A stretch of 64,000 bases of DNA. Source: Streptomyces glomeratus. GTDB lineage: Bacteria; Actinomycetota; Actinomycetes; Streptomycetales; Streptomycetaceae. The stretch is taken from assembly GCF_021462825.1 (NCBI RefSeq), contig NZ_JAKEEB010000034.1, positions 1-64,000 of the forward strand, written 5' to 3'. This document shows, piece by piece, positions 50,083-59,968 of the stretch. The notes beneath the pieces are model-generated. The model was not told the origin of the DNA. It was given only the letters and a program-made list of their open reading frames with translations, and did no database searches. Within the stretch, counting starts at the first letter, position 1. The number at the start of each line of letters is the position of its first letter. The translations under genes were made by a program, and so were the position numbers.

Positions 50083-53000
50083 TCACTCTGTCGTGGTGTT
50101 CTGCAAGCCGCCTTCCCCCATGGCGCGGACCCAAATCTTACCGAGTGCTGCAAGATTCTCTGCAAGATCCTTGTCAAACTGCTTCTTATAGCCGCCGTCC
50201 GGGGTTAGCTCGGGCTCTGTGATTTCCGCGTTCTTCCGGTATCCAGTTCCATAGAAGACGTCGACACCATGCATCTCTTTCGACAGGAGATCGGCGCAAT
50301 TTGCGTACCCTTGCCCAAAGCCGCAAGGTTCTCTGTCTGAATACATGCTCAATGGTGTGTATCTATCCCCCTCGTCGCGCCCTTGGTTGACTTCGTTCAG
50401 ATAGTCAAGCAGGTTCTTCTCCGAGTGCTTCCCGTTGGGGTTCGGATAGGAGCTGTCTACCATATAGCTGATCTGTCTGCTGACTGGATCGTATACCTCA
50501 ACCGCCGCATAGTTTCGTCCAGTGAAGTCAGGGCGATGCTCGCCTGAGGCTTCCAATGCCTTCGTAATTCCGGAGAATTCTTCCTTGATGGCCTCCCTGA
50601 GTTCCTCGTCGTCGCGGTGGCTGGCCTTCCAATTCGCGCTTGCATGCGCTCTTTCGCCGCGAGAGTCATAGTCGTCCCTTGGTTCCGGGCTTGCGCCGAC
50701 GGCATGGGACGCATGGAAGTTGTGGCTCAAGCGGCCGAGCGACGCGATCACCGCGCCTCGTTCACCCGGATGCATGTCGGCGAAGCCCGGGAGAATTCTG
50801 GCCAGATCGTCGTGGCGCAGAATGGTCGGCTTGTGGTCCGGATCATCGGACCGTGGCGGACTGCACGACTGCAGCGCGTCGACAAGTGGGATCCGCGTAC
50901 CGTTGCCGGTTTCGTCGGGGACGGGGGTGAGCCAGTCGTTGAGTTGCTGATGAACCGGATCGAGGTCAACCTGCCGGACGTTGTTCGTCTCACGCAGCGC
51001 CGCCTGATGCTCCATCGGCGCCATGCCGTAATGAGTCGAGTCGGCGGTCTCCCGCTCGGGAAGACGTGGATGGTCGGTGCGACTGGGGTCGTCGAGGGGG
51101 TGGTGTGACTCGGTGACCGGTTCGTGGGTTTCGGTGTGGCTGCTGTGCGCCGAGTCCGGTGAACCGGCCCCTGGTTCTTCAGGTCCTTGATGATGAGTGC
51201 CGGCTGGTGCAGCTGGTGCATGGGTGGTCGTGGTGTGGTGACCGGCCGGATGCGTGCCGCCGGTACTCGGCCGGCTTGTGTCTCCGCTGGGCGCCTGGTG
51301 AGTCGATGTCCCGGTCGTGTGCGAGTCCGGCGCAGGCGGTTGCCCGGTCTGGGGTGTGACTCGGTCGGTTTGGTTCCCGTTCCTGCTCTCGCCGGTGGTG
51401 TGCGTGGATTCGGAGTCCGTCTCCTGTGCGGGGTCCGAAGGATGGCGAGCTGAAGGGCCATCGGTCTTCGGTATGTCCGCGTGAGTCGGTTGCGGCTCGG
51501 TGTGGGACGAGCTCTCCCCGTCGTGACCGTTGGGCTCGGTGAGAGGTGGATTGTGCGGGGCGGTTTCTGCGTCCGGGGTGTGGGTGTTTTCGTCGGGAGC
51601 CTTCTTCGGAGTCTCGTTTGAAGAGTCCGGTTCGGGGGCCTTGTGGTCCTCGCTCGACTCGGGAGAGTTGTCGGACTCCTGGTGATGAGTGCCGGTTCCC
51701 TCTTGGGGGTTGTCCGACTCGTTGTGGGAGGTGGTGGTGTCCGTGGGGGTGGGGTGGATCGGGTTGCGGTTGGCGTCGAGGGGGATGTGCCAGACGCGGT
51801 CCGCGTTGGGGATGTGGAGGGGCTGGTGGCTGACCTCTCCGCTCTGGGTGTCGATCCAGACGATGTTGCCGTGGTAGTTGACGGCGTTGAAGGCGTGGCC
51901 GCCTCCGCCGGGCCAGTCGACCTGGACGATGGCCGCGGCGCCGTGGCCTGCCTGGTGGAGGTCCCAGGCGATGCGGGCGGGGGTGTCGGGGTCGCTGCCG
52001 GTGCCGGCGTAGGTGTGTTCGGCGCCCGCCCACCGGATCTGGTTCGCGTTGGCGTTGTTCTCGGGGGACCAGAGGTCGGGGTTGCCGTGTTCGTTGAAGT
52101 CGAGGGTGCGCGGGGCTGAGACCTGGGGGTTTCCGTACCAGGTCTCCAGGAAGGAGCGGGAGCAGTCGGCGCAGTTGTTGCTTCGGCCGGGGACCTGGTT
52201 GCCGCCGTCGTTCTGGAGTTGGGACCACTGGCCGAAGGGGTCCGGGAAGCGCTGCGGGGTGCCGTCGGGATTGTGCGGCACCGCGTTGACCAGCGCGTGC
52301 TGGTCGTCGGGGTGTGGTTCGGTCAGACCGCCGGGGTAGTGGTCCAGGTCGTTGCGGATGTCGTCGAGGCTGTCCTGGTGCGGGTGCTGCTGAGTGGACG
52401 TGCCGGGGTCGGCGTGGGGCGCGCCCGGTGGCTGCGGCGTGGCACTGGTCGCGTGTGGCGGAGGTGTCGCGCCAGGGACGACGGTGTGGATCGGGACCGG
52501 CGTCACCTGGTGGTGCTGGGGGTCGTGAGCCTTGTCCGTCCCGGCATCCGGCGCCTGTGACGTGTTGTGCTGTGAGGCCGGCTGCTGCGGGGCGTTCGCG
52601 TGCGGAGGGGTGCCGGGTGCCGTGCCCGCCGGCTGGTTCGGTGACCTGTTGGGGTTGGGGCGGGGGCCCGGCGGGTTCTGCGTGCCGGGAGTGCCGGATG
52701 CGTTGGAGGTCTGGTTGCCCGGGTTCGAGGTCCGCTCGGGCCCGGTGCTGGACGAGGTGGGGGACGGGGTGCTCTGACTCGGGCTCTGGTTCGTGGTTCG
52801 GTTCTGGGTCGGGTTCGAGCTGGGGTTCGGGGTGCGGCTCGTGGACGAGTTCGCGTTCGAGTTCGAGTTGGAACTCGGGTCGGAGTTCGCGTTCGGGTTC
52901 TGGCCTCGGGTGGGTGTTGTCCGGGTGTCGGTTGCGTCAGGAGTGTTACGGGGGGCGGTGCGGTCGCCGGGTGTGGTGCTGGGGGTGTTGCGGGGGGCTG

Positions 53001-55116
53001 TGCGGTCGTCCGTGACGTTGCGGGGGGTCGTCCGGTCGTCCGCCCGGGGTGTCGTCCGGTCGTCCGTGCGAGGCGTGGCCCGGTCGCGGGGCGCCGTGCG
53101 GTCATCCGGGGTGTTCCGCGGTGCCGTGCGGTCGTCGGGGGTGGTGCGGGGCGGAGTCCGGTCGCCCGGTGTGGTGCCAGGCGTGCCGCGGGGCGCCGTC
53201 CGGCCGTCCTGGGCGGTGCCGGGGGTGCGCTGCGTCGGGATGCGGCCGTCCGACGTGCCGGGGGCCCGGCGGTCGCCCGTGCCGGATGTACGGCCGTCGC
53301 CCGCACCGGATGTGCGTCCGTCCGGCGTAGCGGCCTGGGGTGTCCGGGGTGTCGCCGGGGATGTGGGGCTGGGAGTGGACGCGGGGCCGGTTCCCGTCGG
53401 CGAGGGGGTGTTGGGGGTGGTAGAGGAAGGATTCCTCGTCGGACCCGGGCTGGAGGTCGGGCTGGTGGGGCCCGGCGTGGAGGAGGTGCTGCCGGGCGTG
53501 CTCGCGCCGGCGCGCGGGGCCGGCCCGCCGCTTGTGGTCGAGGGAGGCGTGGGCGAGGTCGGCATGGCCGAGTTGCCGTCCGTACGGCCACCGGTTCCGC
53601 TGGGGGAGTGGTCCGTCGTGGTGGGGGTGGGGGCGGCGTGGGACTGGGTGGGGGCACTGGCGGCCAGGCTGTCGATCGACGTGCCGATCCCGCCTCCTCT
53701 GCCGCCACCCGTCGGGGACGCCGTGCCGCCGGACGACGCGTGGGTGGGTGCGGCGTGCGGGGTCGGTGAGGAGATTCCGGACACGGAGGAGTGGCCGGTG
53801 CCGGTGGGGCCGGACGTGCTCGGAGCACCGGAGGTGGTGTCGGTGTTCGAGCCGTTGTGCGAGGCCCCGCCGGGTGAGGGGTCGTCGAAGTCCGCCAGCG
53901 ACGTCGTATGCCTCGAGGTCGGGAGATCCGAGGAGGAAGGATTCTGCCCCGGCCCGGAGTCGGATCCCGAGCCGGAGCCAGAGTCGGAACCGGGGTGAGA
54001 GTCAGGGCCTATGCCCACGTCCGGCGTGTGAACCCCGGCTCCCCCGGTGTCGGCGGATATCCCGCTGCCTATGTTCCTTCCCGTGCCGGAATCCGTGCCC
54101 GAGCCCGAGTCCGAGTCCGTACTCGTGTCCGAGTGCCTCGACGTCGACGAGTCCGATCCCGACGAGCCGGCGTCGTCGGACGACGTCGAGGACGAGGAGT
54201 CGGACGAGGAGTCGGACGAGGAGTGGGACGAGGAGTGGGACGAGGAGTCGGACGAGGACCCCGAGTCCGAATCCGATTCCGACGACGACCTCGACGAGGA
54301 GTCGGATCCCTCGTCTCCGCCATCCCCGCCCTCGCCGTCCTCCGTACCCGACCCGTGGTAGCCGTCGATGCGGCTGTCGATGGCGTGGTGGAAGCGGTGG
54401 CCGGCCTTTTGGCCCAGGCTGTCGCGCACGCCCTCGGCCAGGGTCTGCGGGGTCTGCTTGATGGCATCCCAGCCGGCGTCCTTACCGGCCTTGACGGTCT
54501 GGCCGAGGTCGTAGCCCTGCTGGGCGCCGAAGCCGACGTTCATCGTCTGCCGGATGAGGTCGGTGATGATCGCCTCGATGGCCGAGATGGCGGGTTCCTT
54601 CATCGCCTCGACGATCGCTTCCATCAGCGCCTCTTTGAGCTCGTCGAGGAGGCGGCGCACGATCAGTCGAGTGGCCTGGGTGGCACCGAGCGCGCCGACC
54701 TCCGACAGGCCGAAGGTGAAGGGCGCGGCGGCCTGGGCGGCGGCGATCTCGAAGGCCAGGGCGATCAGCTGGGCGATCACCGCCCATTTGGCGAATACGA
54801 CGAGGTAGGCGCAGGCCTCCATCACGTTTGCGATGGTGTAGGCGGCCTGTGCCGCATTCGCGAGGTAGCCGTCAGAGCCGTTGCCGCCGTCGAACTTGGC
54901 GTAGGCCTTGGTGAACTTGTCGATCGACTCACCGGCGTTGTGGGCCACCACCGTCCTGGCGCTGGCGTTCGCCGAGGCATGCAGCTCCGTGACGTCGTCG
55001 CCGAACTTCCGCCAGAGCGCTGCGGAGTCCCTGAGCTTGTCCTCGTCTGCAGTCGGCCAGCGATAGCCGAGCATCTCGAGAACCCATTCGAGCTCGTCCG
55101 GCAGCATCATCGACAC
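50083..55116 (-). CDS. CpnT-type polymorphic toxin: WXG100_2 - low complexity - papain-fold toxin - deaminase-like tip
   Basis: 1677 residues from GTG 55116, chosen to match MSLTLPSEL in the 36701 paralogue. Residues 1-240 are the WXG100_2 domain (LEWVLEMLGYRWPTADEDKL; FTFGLSEVGALGATQATRLI). Next come Ser/Asp runs (about 265-330) and a long Pro/Thr/Asn/Ser stretch. Around 970-1095 is a papain-fold Tox-PL-like domain with Cys982 (NNCADCSRSF), His1074 (GHAFNAVNY) and Asp1089 (WIDTQSGE). After another linker, about 1440-1677 is deaminase-like: His1564/Glu1566 (KHSEKNLL), Cys1598 and Cys1607 (SDREPCGFGQGYANC). It is presumably exported by the ESX machine. Confidence 0.82.
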   Translation of the reverse strand: MSMMLPDELEWVLEMLGYRWPTADEDKLRDSAALWRKFGDDVTELHASANASARTVVAHNAGESIDKFTKAYAKFDGGNGSDGYLANAAQAAYTIANVMEACAYLVVFAKWAVIAQLIALAFEIAAAQAAAPFTFGLSEVGALGATQATRLIVRRLLDELKEALMEAIVEAMKEPAISAIEAIITDLIRQTMNVGFGAQQGYDLGQTVKAGKDAGWDAIKQTPQTLAEGVRDSLGQKAGHRFHHAIDSRIDGYHGSGTEDGEGGDGGDEGSDSSSRSSSESDSDSGSSSDSSSHSSSHSSSDSSSDSSSSTSSDDAGSSGSDSSTSRHSDTSTDSDSGSGTDSGTGRNIGSGISADTGGAGVHTPDVGIGPDSHPGSDSGSGSGSDSGPGQNPSSSDLPTSRHTTSLADFDDPSPGGASHNGSNTDTTSGAPSTSGPTGTGHSSVSGISSPTPHAAPTHASSGGTASPTGGGRGGGIGTSIDSLAASAPTQSHAAPTPTTTDHSPSGTGGRTDGNSAMPTSPTPPSTTSGGPAPRAGASTPGSTSSTPGPTSPTSSPGPTRNPSSTTPNTPSPTGTGPASTPSPTSPATPRTPQAATPDGRTSGAGDGRTSGTGDRRAPGTSDGRIPTQRTPGTAQDGRTAPRGTPGTTPGDRTPPRTTPDDRTAPRNTPDDRTAPRDRATPRTDDRTTPRADDRTTPRNVTDDRTAPRNTPSTTPGDRTAPRNTPDATDTRTTPTRGQNPNANSDPSSNSNSNANSSTSRTPNPSSNPTQNRTTNQSPSQSTPSPTSSSTGPERTSNPGNQTSNASGTPGTQNPPGPRPNPNRSPNQPAGTAPGTPPHANAPQQPASQHNTSQAPDAGTDKAHDPQHHQVTPVPIHTVVPGATPPPHATSATPQPPGAPHADPGTSTQQHPHQDSLDDIRNDLDHYPGGLTEPHPDDQHALVNAVPHNPDGTPQRFPDPFGQWSQLQNDGGNQVPGRSNNCADCSRSFLETWYGNPQVSAPRTLDFNEHGNPDLWSPENNANANQIRWAGAEHTYAGTGSDPDTPARIAWDLHQAGHGAAAIVQVDWPGGGGHAFNAVNYHGNIVWIDTQSGEVSHQPLHIPNADRVWHIPLDANRNPIHPTPTDTTTSHNESDNPQEGTGTHHQESDNSPESSEDHKAPEPDSSNETPKKAPDENTHTPDAETAPHNPPLTEPNGHDGESSSHTEPQPTHADIPKTDGPSARHPSDPAQETDSESTHTTGESRNGNQTDRVTPQTGQPPAPDSHTTGTSTHQAPSGDTSRPSTGGTHPAGHHTTTTHAPAAPAGTHHQGPEEPGAGSPDSAHSSHTETHEPVTESHHPLDDPSRTDHPRLPERETADSTHYGMAPMEHQAALRETNNVRQVDLDPVHQQLNDWLTPVPDETGNGTRIPLVDALQSCSPPRSDDPDHKPTILRHDDLARILPGFADMHPGERGAVIASLGRLSHNFHASHAVGASPEPRDDYDSRGERAHASANWKASHRDDEELREAIKEEFSGITKALEASGEHRPDFTGRNYAAVEVYDPVSRQISYMVDSSYPNPNGKHSEKNLLDYLNEVNQGRDEGDRYTPLSMYSDREPCGFGQGYANCADLLSKEMHGVDVFYGTGYRKNAEITEPELTPDGGYKKQFDKDLAENLAALGKIWVRAMGEGGLQNTTTE

Positions 55117-55346
55117 AGCACACCCACCCCCGTCGGCAACCGGCGTCCAACTCCCTCACTTTTCAAGGGAGATCGCGCATGGAACAGCCGTACGCACAGC
55201 TTACGTACTCACCCGCAGGCAACTTCAGGGGGTTGCTGTCACAAATCTGTTGCAGGCCAAGCGGCTTGAAGAGGATGGTGCGAGCTGCTTGACGAGGACG
55301 GAGAAAGGCCCAAGCCGCTTGGCGACGACGGACAGGTCTCCTGACC

Positions 55347-55447
55347 GGTGACGGCGACCGTCAGGGATCAGGTCTCTTGACGGTGACGGCGACCGTCAGG
55401 GATCAGGTCCCTTGACGGTGACGGTGACGGCGACCGATCAGGGATTC
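55347..55447. repeat. 35-bp imperfect direct repeats between toxin and partner gene
   Basis: GGTGACGGCGACCGTCAGGG and a following ATCAGGTCTCTTGAC-like end occur at 55347 and 55382 with a 35-base period. A third diverged copy begins at 55417 with a GGTGAC insertion. Each copy contains GACGGCGACCGTC, a small hairpin. It fills the 329-base gap (55117-55445) between the WXG-like partner and the toxin, which are co-oriented. No gene is seen there. Confidence 0.75.
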
Positions 55448-55847
55448 AGGCCTCCTGACGACGACGTATGTGGTGCGGCCCTGTGGGCATCTCCACCTGG
55501 CCGTCGTACTGAGCGGTGATCTTCTGCCAGGCGGCGTCCTCGTCGCCCTCGTTCCGCTCGTGTCGCACGCCCATCTCGGTGAAGGCCAGCCCCATCCCCG
55601 CGAGCCGTTCCGCCAGGCTTCCCATCGACTGGTACATGCCGTCGCGCAGGCCCTCGTAGACCACCCCGAACTTCTCGCCGATGTCGTCGTCGCCCCACGG
55701 CGGGGTGGCCCCACTGCCACCCTCGAGCGCGCCAAGGCCCTTCTGCAGGCGCTCCACCGCCTTGCCGAAGTTCTGGCCCACCGTGAACATGTTGAAGCCC
55801 TCGGCCTTGAGGACCGCGGGATCGGCGCGCAACCCGTCGCTACTCAC
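55446..55847 (-). CDS. WXG-like partner protein of the CpnT-type toxin (module B)
   Basis: 133 residues from GTG 55847 (GGGGGCA upstream). Trp51 in TPPWGDDDIGEKFGVVYEGL marks the turn; the following GLRDGMYQSMGSLAERLAGM matches the 36349 protein segment by segment. The C-terminus is longer and ends in Arg/Gln. No YxxxD/E is obvious after the homologous part. It lies upstream of the toxin in the same direction, as the 36349 gene does for 36701. Confidence 0.8.
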   Translation of the reverse strand: MSSDGLRADPAVLKAEGFNMFTVGQNFGKAVERLQKGLGALEGGSGATPPWGDDDIGEKFGVVYEGLRDGMYQSMGSLAERLAGMGLAFTEMGVRHERNEGDEDAAWQKITAQYDGQVEMPTGPHHIRRRQEA

Positions 55848-55950
55848 AACTGCCCCCGTTGATCGACACTTGTTCGACAAGCAACCCTAGCGGGCGCACC
55901 AGGGCCGGACCCACCCCCCGGCGCCCTATCCCCTCCAACCCCACATACGC

Positions 55951-55984
55951 CGGAGGGGCGGCACTCGCAGGTGCCGCCCCTCCG
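55951..55984 (-). terminator. Strong terminator after eccC
   Basis: A perfect 14-bp stem (55951-55964 with 55971-55984; CGGAGGGGCGGCAC / GTGCCGCCCCTCCG) with a 6-base loop, 27 bases past the eccC stop. It separates eccC from the WXG-like/toxin module. Confidence 0.88.
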
Positions 55985-56011
55985 ACCGGGTCCTCCGTAC
56001 TTGACGGAAGT

Positions 56012-59000
56012 TCAGAACCGAGCCGGAAGCCACCCGGTCTGGATCAGCTGCCCCCCACGCCGTCGCGTGTGGAAGTACCCGCGTCCGGGCGGCAGCTGCG
56101 ACGGTGTGATGTTGCCGAGCAGCGCGCCCTCCGACCGGTCGCCGGAGAGCACGATGCCCTGGGCGCCCAGCTCCCGCAGGCGCTGCATCACCGGCTCGTA
56201 CAGCGACCGGCTGGCGCCGCCCGAGGAACGCGCGATGATGACGCGCAGGCCGATGTCACGCGCGAAGGGAAGGTACTCGAGCAGCGGGGACAGCGGGTTC
56301 ATGCCCGTCGCTACCAGGTCGTAGTCGTCGATGATGACGAACGCGTCCGGGCTGCTGTACCAGCTGCGGTTGCGCAGCTGCTCGGGTGTGACGTCCGGGC
56401 CCGGCATACGGCGGTGCATGGAGCCGGCCAGGCCCTCCAGCGTCTCCGTCAGGGCGGGCGCCGACGCGCAGTAGCGCGACAGGTGCGACTCCGGCACGCC
56501 CTCCAGGTGGGCGCGTCGGTAGTCACCCATGACGATCTTCGCCTTGTCCGGGCTGTAGCGCTCGGTGATCTGCTTGATGAGCAGCCTGAGCACCGCCGAC
56601 TTCCCGGACTCGCTCTCGCCGAACACGATGAAGTGCGGGTCGGTCTCGAAGTCGACGAAGACCGGCGCGAGGGCCGACTCGTCGATGCCGATGGCGACAC
56701 CGCGCTCCGGGTGCTGGAACCCCTGGGGCAGCCGGTCCGCCGGGAGCAGGGTGGGCAGCAGCCGTACGGCGGGAGCGTGGCTGCCCTGCCAGTTGTCGTT
56801 GACGCCGCGGACCAGGATCGTCGTCGCCTCCGACAGGTCCTTCGTCTCCGAGGAGCCGTCGACCCGGGGCAGCGCCGTCATGAAGTGCAGCTTGTCCAGG
56901 CTGAGGCCGCGGCCGGGCATGGTGCTGGGAACGTTCTGGGCGACCTTGCGGTCGATCTCCGACTCGGTCGGGTCGCCGAGCCGCAGCTCGATGCGGTTCT
57001 GCAGCATGTCCTTGAGCGCGGGCCGCACTTCGGTGTAGCGGCTGGCGGTGAGGATCACGTGCACACCGAAGCCGAGACCGCGCGTCGCGATGTCGGTGAC
57101 GGCCGCCTCCAGCAGCTCGTAGTCCATCTTGAAGGTCGCCCAGCCGTCGATGACGAGGAAGACGTCGCCCCAGGGCTGGTCGGGCAGCAGCCCCGCGGCC
57201 CTGCGCTGGCGGTACGTCTGGATCGAGTCGATGTTGTTGGCGCGGAAGTACTCCTCGCGCGTGTTCAGGATGCCTTCGACCTCGCTGACCGTGCGGCGCA
57301 CCTTCTCCGCGTCGAGCCGGTTGGCCACCCCGCCCACGTGGGCCAGCTCCTCCATCGCGATCAGGCTGCCACCGCCGAAGTCCAGGCAGTAGAACTGCAC
57401 CTCGGCCGGCGTGTGGGTGAGGGCGAACGACGAGATGAGCGTGCGCAGCAGAGTCGACTTGCCGGACTGCGGACCGCCGATGAACAGACCGTGGCCCGCA
57501 CCGCCGGAGAAGTCCCGGTACAGCACGTCGCGGCGCTGCTCGAACGGCTTGTCCACCAGGCCGACCGGCACATTGAGCCGGCCGAGGGCCGTGTACTCCG
57601 GCGCGGTCAGGCCGCGCTCCGGGGTGACGGCCAGCTGGGGGAGAAGCTGGTCCAGCGAGGGCGCCTCCTCGAGCGGGGGCAGCCACACCTGGTGGGCGGG
57701 CGGTCCCTGGTTGACCATCCTGCCCACGATGACGTCCAGGACGGTGTCGGCGAGCGCGTCGTCCACCCCGCTGCCGGCCTCCGGCTCCTCGACCACCGGC
57801 TGCGCGGGCAGCGCCACATGTCCGGCCGTGAACAGCGCGGGCCGCAGCTGGGTGGAGCGGTGCACCCGGGAGGGGCCCTCGCCGTGGTAAGGACCCGACA
57901 CGTACGCGGCCTTGAAGCGGACCATGGTGTCGGTGTCGTACCGCAGATAGCCCGAGCCGGGGATCGACGGCAGGTGGTAGGCGTCAGGGACACCGATCGC
58001 CGTACGGGACTCGGCGGCGGAGAAGGTGCGCAGACCGATGCGGTAGGACAGATAGGTGTCCAGACCGCGCAGCTTGCCCTCCTCCAGGCGCTGCGACGCC
58101 AGCAGCAGATGCACACCCAGCGAGCGGCCGATACGGCCGATCTGGATGAACATGTCGATGAAGTCCGGCTTGGCGGTGAGGAGCTCGGAGAACTCGTCGA
58201 GCACGATCACCAGCGAGGCCATCGGCTCCAGGGCGGCACCCGCCGCCCGGGCCTTCTCGTAGTCGTGCAGGTTGGCGTAGTTGCCCGCCGTGCGCAGCAG
58301 CTCCTGACGGCGCTGCATCTCACCCGTGATGGCGTCGCGCATACGGTCGACGAGCGTGAGGTCGTCCGCGAGGTTGGTGATGACGGCCGCGGTGTGCGGC
58401 ATGTCCGCCATGCCCGCGAAGGTCGCACCGCCCTTGAAGTCCGCGAGGATGAAGTTCAGGGTCTCCGAGGAGTGCGTCACCGCCAGACCGAGCACCAGCG
58501 TACGCAGGAGCTCCGACTTGCCGGAGCCGGTCGCGCCGACGCACAGGCCATGCGGGCCCATACCCTCCTGCGAGGCCTCCTTGAGGTCGAGCATGACCGG
58601 CTCGCCGTTCTCGCCGACACCGATCGGCACGCGCAGCCGTTCGTGCAGCGTGCGCGGACGCCAGGTGCGCGAGACGTCGACGGCGCCCGCGTCTCCGATG
58701 CCCATGAGGTCGGTGAAGTCCAGGTTGGACAGGAGGGGTTCACCCTCCTCCGCGGTGCCGACCCGGAAGGGCGCGAGCTGCCGGGCCAGGGACTCGGCCT
58801 GCGCCGCGTTCAGCACATCGGGCTTGCCGGTGTAGGCGGACTCGTGGCCGACGTACAGCCGCATGCTGTCGGGCTTCACATAGACCGTCAGACCGGCGCG
58901 CAGTTCCTCCTCCAGCTCGCCCGGGGCGATCTCGAGGAAGGTGACGCCCTGGAGGCCCTCGACACTGGCCAGTTCCGAGTCCGGCGGCACCGTGCCGCCG

Positions 59001-59968
59001 TCGAGCAGCACGATCAGGTGCGGCTGGTCGTACACCGGGGTCGCGTCCCGGTTCCAGCGGGGCCTGTCGGCCAGCTGGTCCGCCAGCGCCTCCTCCAGCT
59101 CCCCGAGGTCGTCGAAGAGGAGCCGGGCCGAGCCCGCTCCGTCCTTGGCCTTCGGGTGCTGGGTGTGCGGAAGCCACTTGATCCAGTCCCAGTCGGCGGC
59201 CGCGGAGGGGTGCGCCACCACGGCGACCATCAGGTCCTCCGGCGAATGCAGCGTCGTCAGCTGGGCGAGGGTGGCACGGGCGTTGCCGTAGACCGTGTCG
59301 GTGTCTCCGCACACCGTCACGTGGTAGAAGGCGCGCAGCGAGACGGAGACGGGCAGATCGGACAGGCTGCCGTGGGCGTCGAGGAAGGCCTTCATGGCCG
59401 CCGCGGTCAGCGGCTCGAGCTCCTCCTTGGGCGCGGTCTCCGGGGCGACGAGCGGAGTGTTCAGCTGCTGGGTGCCGCGGCCTATCCGCACGGAGGCGAA
59501 GTCCGCGTCGGTCGGGCGCCGCTCCCACAGCCGCCTGCCGTCGACCGCGAGCGCCCACAGCTGCTCGGGATCGGGATGCTGGAAGAGCTGGCTGCGCCGC
59601 TGCAGATCGGCGGTCTTGTGCACGTCCTTGCGGACCTGCTCGAGATAGCGGAAATAGTCACGCCGGTCCTGGGCCATACCGGCGCCGCCGCCCTGCCGGG
59701 ACTTGGCGAACTGGGCGATCGCCATGGCCAGGGTCGAGGCCAGCATCAGCCCGCCGACCACCCTCATGTAGGAGGGCAGACCCGGCATGAAGAAGAAGCC
59801 GACGGAACCCAGCATGCCCATCATGGGCAGCAGGGTCATCAGCATGCTCTCTTCGCCCTCTCGCGGAATCTCGGGCGGCGCCTCGAGTCTGACCTCGCCG
59901 TCCGGGACGACCGGGGGCGCTGTCCGCGGCGGTCGTTTGATGATGACGACGCTCACCGATGCACTCAT
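56012..59968 (-). CDS. eccC: Type VII secretion ATPase EccC (FtsK/SpoIIIE family, three nucleotide-binding domains)
   Basis: 1318 residues from ATG 59968. Two membrane helices (about 41-80) follow a short cytosolic start with IIKRPPR. Three P-loop domains: GATGSGKS at 478-485 with LVIVLDEFSELL; GGPQSGKS from 831 with VFLVIDGWATF; GESESGKS from 1117 with AFVIIDDYDLV. Fused EccCa-EccCb in one chain, as in most actinobacteria outside ESX-1. It powers secretion and recognises substrate signals. All Walker A Lys residues are intact. Divergent from eccD. Confidence 0.97.
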   Translation of the reverse strand: MSASVSVVIIKRPPRTAPPVVPDGEVRLEAPPEIPREGEESMLMTLLPMMGMLGSVGFFFMPGLPSYMRVVGGLMLASTLAMAIAQFAKSRQGGGAGMAQDRRDYFRYLEQVRKDVHKTADLQRRSQLFQHPDPEQLWALAVDGRRLWERRPTDADFASVRIGRGTQQLNTPLVAPETAPKEELEPLTAAAMKAFLDAHGSLSDLPVSVSLRAFYHVTVCGDTDTVYGNARATLAQLTTLHSPEDLMVAVVAHPSAAADWDWIKWLPHTQHPKAKDGAGSARLLFDDLGELEEALADQLADRPRWNRDATPVYDQPHLIVLLDGGTVPPDSELASVEGLQGVTFLEIAPGELEEELRAGLTVYVKPDSMRLYVGHESAYTGKPDVLNAAQAESLARQLAPFRVGTAEEGEPLLSNLDFTDLMGIGDAGAVDVSRTWRPRTLHERLRVPIGVGENGEPVMLDLKEASQEGMGPHGLCVGATGSGKSELLRTLVLGLAVTHSSETLNFILADFKGGATFAGMADMPHTAAVITNLADDLTLVDRMRDAITGEMQRRQELLRTAGNYANLHDYEKARAAGAALEPMASLVIVLDEFSELLTAKPDFIDMFIQIGRIGRSLGVHLLLASQRLEEGKLRGLDTYLSYRIGLRTFSAAESRTAIGVPDAYHLPSIPGSGYLRYDTDTMVRFKAAYVSGPYHGEGPSRVHRSTQLRPALFTAGHVALPAQPVVEEPEAGSGVDDALADTVLDVIVGRMVNQGPPAHQVWLPPLEEAPSLDQLLPQLAVTPERGLTAPEYTALGRLNVPVGLVDKPFEQRRDVLYRDFSGGAGHGLFIGGPQSGKSTLLRTLISSFALTHTPAEVQFYCLDFGGGSLIAMEELAHVGGVANRLDAEKVRRTVSEVEGILNTREEYFRANNIDSIQTYRQRRAAGLLPDQPWGDVFLVIDGWATFKMDYELLEAAVTDIATRGLGFGVHVILTASRYTEVRPALKDMLQNRIELRLGDPTESEIDRKVAQNVPSTMPGRGLSLDKLHFMTALPRVDGSSETKDLSEATTILVRGVNDNWQGSHAPAVRLLPTLLPADRLPQGFQHPERGVAIGIDESALAPVFVDFETDPHFIVFGESESGKSAVLRLLIKQITERYSPDKAKIVMGDYRRAHLEGVPESHLSRYCASAPALTETLEGLAGSMHRRMPGPDVTPEQLRNRSWYSSPDAFVIIDDYDLVATGMNPLSPLLEYLPFARDIGLRVIIARSSGGASRSLYEPVMQRLRELGAQGIVLSGDRSEGALLGNITPSQLPPGRGYFHTRRRGGQLIQTGWLPARF

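Noticed and set aside
52793..53998. Plus-strand frame opposite the toxin linker
   Set aside because: Complement of Thr/Pro/Ser repeats; no ribosome site or domain.
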